22,741 nt of DNA, taken from the NCBI GenBank assembly GCA_035696925.1, contig DASSDW010000142.1:1-22741 (forward strand), written 5' to 3'. Positions 15,124-21,679 of this stretch are shown piece after piece; the stretch's first letter is position 1; the number at the start of each line of letters is the position of its first letter. This DNA comes from JAJNBA01 sp035696925 (GTDB taxonomy: Bacteria; Actinomycetota; UBA4738; HRBIN12). The notes beneath the pieces are model-generated. The model saw only the letters and a program-made list of their open reading frames with translations. It did no database searches and was not told the DNA's origin. The position numbers and the translations under genes were made by a program.

Positions 15124-16641
15124 TCATTCGCAGCTCGCCTTCCGAACGTCGATCCTGTCCCGATCGGACGACGCATCGGCTCCCTTGCCGCAGTTGATGA
15201 GATCCCTAGCTCCGTCGCTCGTGTGGAAGGTGTCGTTCCCGAGCGAGCCCACGACGCTGTCGCGGCCGCCGTTGTCGTTGATCCTGTCGTTCCCGAGTCC
15301 GCCATTGACGATGTCGTCGTGGCCGTTCCCGCCGTTCAGGACGTCGTTGCCGCCGCCCCCGATCAGGATGCTGGCGTTGGCGTTCCCGCCGACCAAGGTG
15401 TCGGCGAACGCGGTGCCGCTCACGCGTTCGACGCTCGCCCGGACTTCGTCGCCTTCCGCGGCCCCTCCTTGCCCGTCTCCAGCGGGCTTGTTCTGGTTGA
15501 CGGTCACGCCGCTCGTTCGGCCCGGATAGCTGACACTGTCACCCGAGCCGAGTCCACCGTCGAGGATGTCGGCTCCGACTCCGCCGTTCAGGGCGTCCGC
15601 ATCCTCCTCGCCGAACAGCTCGTCGTTCCCGTCGAGCCCGCTCAGCGTGTCGTCCCCGAGCCCGCCGACCAGAGTGTCGTCGCCCGTGTCGCCATCGTCC
15701 AGCGTCGGGTCCGGATCCACACCCCCGAGCAAGCGGTTGGCGACCGCCGATCCGGTGAGGGTGTCATCGCCCGGTCCTCCCGTGATGTTCTCGACGGAGA
15801 TCGACACGTTGTCGAGCTCGCCCACCTCGCCGTCGTTGGCGCCTCCACCGATCGTGACGACCACCGGGCCGCCTGCGCCCGAGTAGTCCACCGTGTCGAC
15901 TTCCGTGCCGCCGTTCAGGATGTCCCCGCCGGCGCCGCCGCTGAGCGTGTCGTTGCCACCGCCGGTCACGATCCTGTTCGCGTTCGCGTCGCCGAGCACG
16001 GTGTCGTTGCCGTCGGCCGTGGTGACGTTCTCCGTGTCGACGTTGTCGTTCTCGCCCACGGCACCGTCGTTGGCGGCCCCGTCCAATGAGACGGTCCGAT
16101 CCAGGACGCCGTCATAGTCGGCGGTGTCGATGTCCGCCCCACCGGTGAGGACGTCGTTCAGACCCTTGCCGTCCAAGGTGTCGTCTCCCGCTTCGCCCTC
16201 CAGGACGTCGGCCTCGGATCCCCCGTCGATCATGTCGTTCCCGTCTCCACCGAGAACGTGGAGTGGCTCATCCAGTCCCGCCGAGAGGACACTGTCGTTC
16301 CCCGCGCCGAGGGTCACCTCGATGATCAAGACCCCTAGGACTGGTTTGGCGCAGCGAACCCCACCCACGACGTTCGGGTCGACCTCGCACCACGCGCCTG
16401 GGGTGACTCCCTGGATCGTGTCGACGACCGTCACGTAGTTGGCGGAGTCGTTCAGGATGATGCCGTTCTCGAGATCGTCCCCTGTCACCGTGACCGTCCC
16501 TGGGTCCCCGACGAGCGTCACCGTCGACGCGGCAGCGAAGGCCGCAGTCGGCAAACCGAACACGGCCATCAAAGAAAGCACCATCCCCGCCCATGCGAGC
16601 CGCTTCAGCGAAGTTCTCGAAACGCGTGAGTTCCCACCCAT
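15124..16641 (-). CDS. secreted RTX-type calcium-binding repeat protein
   Basis: A 505-aa exported protein. ATG 16641 has GGGAGG about 10 nt upstream and begins a signal peptide (about 1-37, ending AAFA). From about residue 112 it carries many nonapeptide-like GGxGxDxxx repeats, for example GGDGNDMIDGG, GGAGGDILNGG and GGLGDDTLSG, which form calcium-loaded parallel beta-rolls. The repeats fall into three larger units, each opening with a DYxG/YPG strand segment, then a GANDG or AGDG turn and a short bridge before new repeats. Two Cys pairs (85/97 near the start, 484/504 at the end) may clip the ends. There is no adhesin, protease or lipase domain and no type-I secretion partner, so a cell-surface or matrix role is more likely than a toxin. 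Folding should depend on extracellular calcium. Confidence 0.87.
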   Translation of the reverse strand: MGGNSRVSRTSLKRLAWAGMVLSLMAVFGLPTAAFAAASTVTLVGDPGTVTVTGDDLENGIILNDSANYVTVVDTIQGVTPGAWCEVDPNVVGGVRCAKPVLGVLIIEVTLGAGNDSVLSAGLDEPLHVLGGDGNDMIDGGSEADVLEGEAGDDTLDGKGLNDVLTGGADIDTADYDGVLDRTVSLDGAANDGAVGENDNVDTENVTTADGNDTVLGDANANRIVTGGGNDTLSGGAGGDILNGGTEVDTVDYSGAGGPVVVTIGGGANDGEVGELDNVSISVENITGGPGDDTLTGSAVANRLLGGVDPDPTLDDGDTGDDTLVGGLGDDTLSGLDGNDELFGEEDADALNGGVGADILDGGLGSGDSVSYPGRTSGVTVNQNKPAGDGQGGAAEGDEVRASVERVSGTAFADTLVGGNANASILIGGGGNDVLNGGNGHDDIVNGGLGNDRINDNGGRDSVVGSLGNDTFHTSDGARDLINCGKGADASSDRDRIDVRKASCE

Positions 16642-16908
16642 CGACCAAGCCTCCCAGAGAGAGATCCGGCGGCGGGACGTCCCCACCGCCGAGCACACCG
16701 ACACCCAGTGGATGCGTCCTTCCTTGCTACCACGTGCGGTCGCTCCGCGTGAACGGGCGAACGGCTCGAAATGCCCACCAGAAGCCCAAAGATCGCACCG
16801 ACGAGCACCGTTCCGAGCGTACAGGCCCGCGCGTCCCTTGGCCGATGCTCCCCGTGGGGTTCCCGTGGACCTCACCCGTCGTTCAGGTTCGTTTCATGTT
16901 CGCGGGGC

Positions 16909-16914
16909 TACCCT
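16909..16914 (+). promoter_or_regulatory. leaderless-type -10 box (TACCCT)
   Basis: TACCCT, 6 nt, then ATG 16921. It lies at the right end of a 267-nt divergent gap; the rest of that gap holds the ribosome site of the RTX gene and a GC-rich near-palindrome around 16669-16691, with no gene. Confidence 0.6.
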
Positions 16915-16920
16915 CGCTCC

Positions 16921-17265
16921 ATGCGATCGGAAAGGAGGCCCACGGTGCGGAGATGGGTCATCACCGGCGTCGGATCGATCGTCATCACCGTGGCGGTTGG
17001 GAGTGTGATCGCGCTCGCGAACAGCGACTCGGAAGGCGGGATCACGGGACGTCAGGCGGATCGAGCGATCCACGCCGCTCTCGAGGCCACGGGAGGCGGG
17101 ACCGCGAACGCCGTCGAGCGTGACTCGGAGAACGGGGCCCATTGGGAAGTAGAGGTCAGGACGCCCGATGGGCGTGTGGTGGACATTCGCCTGAGCCGGG
17201 ACTACTCCGTGGTCGTCATCGAAGGCGACAGCGAGGCAACGGATACGGCCGACGCCGACTCCTGA
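16921..17265 (+). CDS. membrane-anchored PepSY-like protein
   Basis: A 114-aa protein starting at ATG 16921. Residues about 11-33 are hydrophobic (WVITGVGSIVITVAVGSVIALA) with basic residues before them, so it is a signal anchor or a signal peptide. Residues about 40-104 fit a PepSY domain: ITGRQADRAIHAAL, a central strand with WEVEVRTPDGRVVDIRL, and YSVVVIEGD. PepSY domains are small extracytoplasmic modules often linked to protease inhibition or to peptidoglycan and metal-related membrane proteins. The Asp-rich end (ATDTADADS) is low complexity. The transcript is probably leaderless. It is not clearly in an operon: the next gene has its own leaderless promoter 110 nt downstream. Confidence 0.75.
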   Translation: MRSERRPTVRRWVITGVGSIVITVAVGSVIALANSDSEGGITGRQADRAIHAALEATGGGTANAVERDSENGAHWEVEVRTPDGRVVDIRLSRDYSVVVIEGDSEATDTADADS

Positions 17266-17374
17266 TCACGGGGGGAGACGATCTCTCGGAGAGGAGCTCC
17301 GGACCAGGCGGCTCCGTAGGCGGGGTGAGGTTCGCTACCGCGAACGCGTGGGGTCAGTGGTGTCCGAGCATCGG

Positions 17375-17380
17375 TAGGAT
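17375..17380 (+). promoter_or_regulatory. leaderless-type -10 box (TAGGAT)
   Basis: TAGGAT, 6 nt, then ATG 17387 of the secreted propeller gene. No ribosome binding site fits. Confidence 0.6.
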
Positions 17381-17386
17381 GCCCGG

Positions 17387-18295
17387 ATGAGACGGACGAC
17401 TCGTACCTTCATGTTGGGCGCACTCACGTGCGCGATCCTCCTGCCCGCACTGCCGGCGCACGCTCGCTGGGAGGGTCGCGTCGTGGCGCAGGACAGCCTC
17501 AAGTACCCGAACACGCCGATCCCGGATCCCACGGGCATCGCGTACAACGCGAAGAAGGGCTACTTCTTCATCTCCGACGCGGAGGTGGACGAGACTCCCT
17601 CACTCTGGAAAAAGCGCAACCTGTTCATCGTCGGCAGGGGAGGGAACCTCAAGGCGACGAGAAGGCTGAAGATGACGATGGAGCCCGAGGGGATCGCCTG
17701 GTGGGGGGCCAAGGGCATCCTGTTCGCGGCCGACGACGACCAGGACCTCATCCTCACGTACCGAAAGGGCCGGGACGGCGCGATCGGTACCGGCGACGAC
17801 AAGGTCAAGAAGGCGATCAACACCCGGCGGTGGGGTTCGCTGGATCCCGAGGGACTCACGTTCTCCCCGAAGGGCAACGTGCTGATCTGGGTGGACGCCA
17901 GCAACCAGAAGGTCTACAAGCTGCGTCGGGGCAATGACCTCCGCTTCGGTACCGCGGACGACAAGATCTCGAGGTTCGGGACGGCGAAGTTCGGCTTCAC
18001 GGAGGCCGAGAGCGTGGCGGTCCACCCGGTGTCGAACCATGTGTTCATCGTGAACAGCAACGTGAACGAGATCGTCGAGACCACCTTCAAGGGCGCCCTC
18101 GTGAAGAGGATCGTCATCCCGAGCGGCGAATGCCCACCGGCTTGCAACCTCACCGGTCTCGTCTTCGCACCTGGCACCGACGGCGCGCCTCGGCGGTTGT
18201 ACCTCACGGACAAGGGTGTCGACGGGGACTTCAACCCGGATCCGGTCCAGGTCAACGATGGGCAGCTGTACCAGATGCGGCTCGTCAACACGTAG
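17387..18295 (+). CDS. secreted beta-propeller-like protein
   Basis: A 302-aa exported protein. Residues 1-26 are a classical signal peptide ending in AHA. The rest has repeated blade-like segments, for example PTGIAYNAKKGYFFISDAE, PEGIAWWGAKGILFAADDD, PEGLTFSPKGNVLIWVDAS and ESVAVHPVSNHVFIVNSN, spaced as in six-bladed NHL/SMP-30-type or SdiA-regulated-type propellers. A CPPAC pair near residue 250 may form a disulfide. The family includes binding proteins and hydrolases such as phytase-like or lactonase-like enzymes; no catalytic set can be assigned here. Start ATG 17387 is supported by the 6-nt-spaced TAGGAT box. It differs from the propeller at 2500-3921 in having no carbohydrate-binding domain. 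Confidence 0.75.
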   Translation: MRRTTRTFMLGALTCAILLPALPAHARWEGRVVAQDSLKYPNTPIPDPTGIAYNAKKGYFFISDAEVDETPSLWKKRNLFIVGRGGNLKATRRLKMTMEPEGIAWWGAKGILFAADDDQDLILTYRKGRDGAIGTGDDKVKKAINTRRWGSLDPEGLTFSPKGNVLIWVDASNQKVYKLRRGNDLRFGTADDKISRFGTAKFGFTEAESVAVHPVSNHVFIVNSNVNEIVETTFKGALVKRIVIPSGECPPACNLTGLVFAPGTDGAPRRLYLTDKGVDGDFNPDPVQVNDGQLYQMRLVNT

Positions 18296-18600
18296 CGAGG
18301 AGCGTGTTCCGCCGGTCCCCGGGCGAGATCTTGTCCCTACTCCGCGGCCGAGGTCCTTCGGCCAGGCTTCAGCGCTGGCTCAAGGAACGCCCTCGGCCGG
18401 GGAGTGGCCATTCGTCCCGGATGTGCTGGCGGCAGATTCCGGGGTCCCACCGGCCGAGGGCGCTCGATGTCAGGATAGCTCGGAAGCGGGAGCCTCGCTG
18501 GGTTCGTGGTTGATCCGACGACGAAGACGACGATCCGTGCGGCGTCCGGCTCCGAGCCCTCAGGCTCGGTCGGTGTTCCGCGGTCGCCCGTGACCGGCTT
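18296..18600. repeat. intergenic region dense in inverted repeats
   Basis: This gene-free gap between convergent genes holds three nested or adjacent structures: a 6-bp hairpin at 18346-18363, a 5-bp hairpin GCCAG/CTGGC at 18361-18379, and a perfect 13-bp inverted repeat (18388-18400 with 18450-18462) spanning 75 nt. The 7-bp hairpin at 18552-18569 is listed separately. No open frame here has a credible start. It may be a terminator cluster, a small structured RNA or a mobile-element relic. Confidence 0.5.
18552..18569 (-). terminator. hairpin downstream of the small secreted protein gene
   Basis: CCGAGCC and GGCTCGG form a perfect 7-bp stem with a 4-nt loop, 31 nt beyond the stop codon of the leftward gene at 18601. 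No T-run follows. Confidence 0.5.
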
Positions 18601-18969
18601 TCAGCGCATCTTGCCGTCCACGACGAACGTCATCAGAACCCCGTCGATCGTGATCTCGTCGACGCATCGGATCGGACCACTCCGCGGCTTGCCTTTGAAG
18701 TCGTGCTCCTCGTAGAGGAGCTCGAGGGTCTCAGGGTCACGCATCGAGAAGTGCGTCGAAACGGGGACGAACGTCTCGCCGGTCTCGGCGATGTGCGCGG
18801 CCGACCAGGGACCGCCGCCCACTCTCAAGGTCGAGAGCTGGCCGTCGCACACCAGTGGGAACGTGGCGCCGTTCCCCGCACCGCCGGGCCCCGCGAGGAC
18901 GGGCGCCGCCGGGGCCAGGAGCGTGAGGGCGACCAGCGCCGGGATCGTGAAGAGCTTGCATGCTCGCAT
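18601..18969 (-). CDS. small secreted protein of unknown function
   Basis: A 122-aa exported protein I do not recognise. ATG 18969 is chosen because GGAGGAG (18979-18985) lies 9 nt upstream; the frame stays open further up but without a signal peptide at its start. Residues 1-26 are a signal peptide ending in VLA, followed by a short Gly-rich stretch. The mature part holds FPLVCDGQLSTLRVGGG, a segment AAHIAETGETFVPV, and IRCVDEITIDGVLMTFVVDGKM. The two Cys residues could pair. The strand-rich pattern suggests a compact beta fold. It lies 246 nt downstream of the glycerophosphodiesterase gene on the same strand and probably has its own promoter. Confidence 0.72.
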   Translation of the reverse strand: MRACKLFTIPALVALTLLAPAAPVLAGPGGAGNGATFPLVCDGQLSTLRVGGGPWSAAHIAETGETFVPVSTHFSMRDPETLELLYEEHDFKGKPRSGPIRCVDEITIDGVLMTFVVDGKMR

Positions 18970-19214
18970 CGTTGTCTTTCTCCTCCGTTGCGTAGCCCGG
19001 CCAGCTGTCGACCGGGCGTGGGACACGTGTCCACATGATGGGGCGGTCGGGGACGACTGAGAAGCGTCCAACGACCTCGGCCGCTCCCGCTCCGTGACGA
19101 TGCTTCGGGGGAGGTCCGATGGTCGGGACATCTCCCAGGCGCGGTCAACGGCCGAACTCAGCGTTCGAGTCGTGGCTCCTCAGCAGGAGGCGCCGTACCC
19201 CACCGGCTCCATGC

Positions 19215-20405
19215 CTACAGCCTGAACAGCTCCCGCGCCGTGAAGGCGGTGTCGGGGAAGTCCGAGAACACCCCATCGACGCCGAGCTCGTAGAACAGCA
19301 GGTACTCGTTGATCGGGTTGCCCCCGTAGTCGCTCGCCAGCCGGCGCTGCTCGTTCCGGAACGTCCACGTGTGGATCAACAGGCCGTGGTCGTGGGCGCG
19401 CTCAACGAGATCCGTCGGCGCCAGCAGCTCGCGATCGGTCTCGTCCACGAGACCGTCGCCGTTCGCGTCGGCTACCGTCCCGTCCGGGTTCAGAGCGATC
19501 GCGCGCGAGCTGACGATGTACGGCTTCCAGGGGCCGATGCCGTCTGCGTAGGTGCTGATCTCCTCGAGCCCTTCGTCGGTCACGAAGAAGCTGTAGAGGC
19601 GGCTCTGGAGCTCGGGGTCGCCCGAGACGGTCCAGTCGTACGGGCGGTCGAACGGCGGCGCGTAGGTGATCGTCCCGTCCGGGGCGACATCGTTTGCGTC
19701 CACCAGCTGGACGAGGCGCACGCGGGTGAGCCGGTTGAGCAGCTTCAGGTTGGACTGTTCGAAGGACTGGATGAACACCGGCGCGCGGCGGTGATTCCAA
19801 CCGGTCTGGCGAAGCACCCTCACGAGCCGGCGCTCGAGCCGGAGCCCGAGGTCAGCGTGGTAGGTCGGATGCTTCGTCTCGGGGTAGACGCCGATCCGGC
19901 GGTCGAGCTGTCGCGACTTGCGCTTCGCCAGCGCGATGACCTCGCGGAGCGTAGGGATCTCGAAGAGGCCGTTGAACTGCTGCGGTCGCTCGGCCAACGG
20001 CTGGACGGCGCGCAGCGTCTTGATCTCCGCGAGCGTGAAGTCGGAGGCGAAGAAGCCGGTCTCAGCGACCCCGTCGACGACCTTGGTCGTCTCCCGGTCG
20101 GCGAACTCGGGATGGCTCGCCACGTCGGTCGTGGTGGTGATGTTCGGTTCATGGCGGGCGATCAGGTGCCCGTCCTTCGTCGCCACCAGGTCCGGCTCGA
20201 TGTAGTCGGCGCCGAGTGTGATCGCGAGTGCATACGACTCCAGCGTGTGATCCGGCAGGTAGCCGCTCGCGCCGCGGTGCCCGATCACGAGTGGAGACTG
20301 CTCGCGAGCGCTCCCGCCATCCAGTGCCCACACGTCTGGGACCGCGACGAGCAACAGCCCCACCACCACGAACGCGCGAGTCAATCCTCTGCGAGTGGTT
20401 CGCAT
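19215..20405 (-). CDS. secreted glycerophosphodiester phosphodiesterase with EF-hand-like insert
   Basis: A 396-aa exported enzyme of the GDPD family, which hydrolyses glycerophosphodiesters to glycerol-3-phosphate and an alcohol. ATG 20405 has GAGGAGG about 9 nt upstream. Residues 1-28 are a signal peptide. The TIM-barrel active site is visible: His43-Arg44 in IGHRGASGYLPDHT, Glu70 and Asp72 in IEPDLVATKDG, His85 in IARHEP, Glu177 and Lys179 in YPETKHP. The length and the insertions match the longer periplasmic/GlpQ-type enzymes rather than the short cytoplasmic ones. Residues 313-324 (DANGDGLVDETD) form a perfect EF-hand or dockerin-like calcium loop between two barrel strands. Phosphate or carbon scavenging from lipids or teichoic-type polymers is the likely role. 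The glpQ symbol is not assigned because orthology is untested. Confidence 0.9.
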   Translation of the reverse strand: MRTTRRGLTRAFVVVGLLLVAVPDVWALDGGSAREQSPLVIGHRGASGYLPDHTLESYALAITLGADYIEPDLVATKDGHLIARHEPNITTTTDVASHPEFADRETTKVVDGVAETGFFASDFTLAEIKTLRAVQPLAERPQQFNGLFEIPTLREVIALAKRKSRQLDRRIGVYPETKHPTYHADLGLRLERRLVRVLRQTGWNHRRAPVFIQSFEQSNLKLLNRLTRVRLVQLVDANDVAPDGTITYAPPFDRPYDWTVSGDPELQSRLYSFFVTDEGLEEISTYADGIGPWKPYIVSSRAIALNPDGTVADANGDGLVDETDRELLAPTDLVERAHDHGLLIHTWTFRNEQRRLASDYGGNPINEYLLFYELGVDGVFSDFPDTAFTARELFRL

Positions 20406-20735
20406 GGCCGGGAGCCTCCTCGGGTCGGGTGTGGCCGAAATCTAACCGCCGGAACTACGTCAGCGCAATGCAAGCGTTCGTCCGGGGATCGACCCGCAGC
20501 CAGGTCGTGCACACCCTGTCGGCGACTGACGCGCCGGGCTACGATTCGTTCCAGGATGCTGCTCCCACCGCTCGGGCTCGTGCGAGGCCATCGCTGAAGT
20601 CTGCAGCCGGACGGTCGTGAGCGCTCGGGTCCGCACGATGTCCTGCCGATCGAGATCCACGAGATCCGCTACCGAATGTCGCTGGAACCGAGGCGCCCTC
20701 AGACCGGGGACCCTAACCTGCGTCCATGACGGCAC
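20406..20735. other. gene-free gap with a promoter that lacks a gene
   Basis: This 330-nt gap separates the GDPD gene from the end of the GNAT gene. On its left it contains the ribosome site and a possible TAGATT -10 box of the GDPD gene (minus strand). Only short frames occur inside; one starting at ATG 20556 encodes 13 residues. At its right end is the leaderless-type box listed separately. A direct repeat of CGAGATCC occurs twice around 20650-20666. Confidence 0.45.
20714..20719 (+). promoter_or_regulatory. orphan leaderless-type -10 box (TAACCT)
   Basis: TAACCT, 6 nt, then ATG 20726, the same layout as five real genes in this window. The frame that starts here is only about 33 codons and runs antisense into the GNAT gene. 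The box may once have driven a gene that was replaced. Confidence 0.4.
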
Positions 20736-21254
20736 TTACACAAGGTCGAACGCCGGAGCGTAGCGGAAGGGGCCCACGATCGCGGGGTCATGGGCTGCAA
20801 GCGTCCGGACGCGAAAATGGTCACTGAGCTCTGGATAGGGGGACTCGATGCCGAGACTTGCCGCCGGGACGAATCCAAACCGCGAGTAGTACTCAGTCGA
20901 CCCTAGGAGTCCAACAAGCGGCACATCCAGTGCATCCGCTGCACCGAGCACTGCGTGCATCATCGAGTGTCCGACGCCAACTCCCTGATCCCGAGGAAGA
21001 ACACCGATAGGGCCGAGCGCAGCGACCGTATGAGCCGCAACCGTCGCCCGACTGCAGACGACGTGGCCAGCCAGATGATCATCACGAACGGCCACGAGAG
21101 ACAGGCCGGCGATGACGTCGCCTGCGTCGATCAGGGCGTCGAGGAGAGTGACCTCGGGTGGCACCGCGTCGGGCGCGTCAGGACGACGAAAGGCCTGCGC
21201 ATGGATCTCGCGCACTTGGCCCGCGTCCGTGGCCTCGTACCGTCGAATCAGCAT
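20736..21254 (-). CDS. GNAT-family N-acetyltransferase
   Basis: A 172-aa predicted acetyltransferase. The acetyl-CoA-binding motif A is clear: LGPIGVLPRDQGVGVGHSMM, with the Q/RxxGxG core at Gln90-Gly95. The C-terminal YYSRFGFVPAASLGI segment (residues about 120-134) is typical of the group with YSRFGF. The N-terminus starts IRRYEATDAGQVREIHAQAF, a normal first strand and helix. The family acetylates amines on small molecules, antibiotics or proteins; the substrate is not predictable. Start ATG 21254 gives the full domain, though no strong ribosome site is seen. The gene has more A/T-rich codons than its neighbours and lies beside a tRNA and a transposase, so it may be acquired. Confidence 0.87.
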   Translation of the reverse strand: MLIRRYEATDAGQVREIHAQAFRRPDAPDAVPPEVTLLDALIDAGDVIAGLSLVAVRDDHLAGHVVCSRATVAAHTVAALGPIGVLPRDQGVGVGHSMMHAVLGAADALDVPLVGLLGSTEYYSRFGFVPAASLGIESPYPELSDHFRVRTLAAHDPAIVGPFRYAPAFDLV

Positions 21255-21406
21255 CGCTGCAGTGCGACGCTAGCTCGATTGAGCACGAGGCTCCAAGTCG
21301 TCCACGCTTCGGGCCAAGGTCATTCGTGATGGGCAAGGGGGCGAGGGCGTTAGCTGGACGGGTCCGGGCGGAGCTTGGTTCAACCGCCAGTCATAAGGCC
21401 GCGGAC

Positions 21407-21421
21407 GGTGCCCCCGGCAGG
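21407..21421. repeat. duplicated 3' end of tRNA-Arg, outer copy
   Basis: A 15-nt direct copy of 21438-21452, which is the 3' acceptor/T-arm part of the tRNA gene. The two copies lie 16 nt apart. Duplicated tRNA 3' ends are typical of integrase attachment sites, but the short spacing also fits a simple local duplication. Confidence 0.5.
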
Positions 21422-21436
21422 GACGACGACGACAGG

Positions 21437-21512
21437 TGGTGCCCCCGGCAGGAATCGAACCTGCGACACACGGTTTAGGAAACCGTTGCTCTCTCCACTG
21501 AGCTACGAGGGC
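21437..21512 (-). tRNA. tRNA-Arg (anticodon CCU)
   Basis: The minus strand folds as a complete 76-nt tRNA: a 7-bp acceptor stem (GCCCTCG with CGGGGGC, one G-U pair), a 4-bp D stem GCTC/GAGC, anticodon stem ACGGT/ACCGT with loop TTCCTAA, a 5-nt variable loop, T stem GCAGG/CCTGC with loop TTCGATT, discriminator A and encoded CCA. Anticodon CCT reads AGG, so it charges arginine. This is a rare codon in such GC-rich genomes, and genes for this tRNA are common integration targets. Confidence 0.95.
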
Positions 21513-21617
21513 GAGGGTTGTAGGAAAGGTGGTCGAGAACTCCTTTCGACTGATGCGATGCTCGATCGTGACTGAGTTTACGGCGGGGCGACGGCGGATT
21601 GCCGAGGGGATGAGACC

Positions 21618-21656
21618 GGCTCCGCAAGTGCGACGGTGTACGCACACTGCGGAGCC
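21618..21656 (-). terminator. terminator hairpin after the transposase gene
   Basis: A perfect 9-bp outer stem (21618-21626 with 21648-21656) and a 5-bp inner stem GTGCG/CGCAC, with a small asymmetric bulge, lie 23 nt beyond the transposase stop. No T-run. It could also be part of the transposon end. Confidence 0.6.
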
Positions 21657-21679
21657 AGGCGGGAGGAGTCGGGAGCGGT

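Noticed and set aside
16605..16808. Small membrane-like frame upstream of the RTX gene on the minus strand
   Set aside because: Hydrophobic stretch is only about 12 residues, it has no ribosome site, and it overlaps the RTX start in another frame.
20228..20620. Possible gene in the gap right of the GDPD gene
   Set aside because: No ribosome site or leaderless box at its start, and it overlaps the GDPD signal peptide antisense with shadow-like composition.
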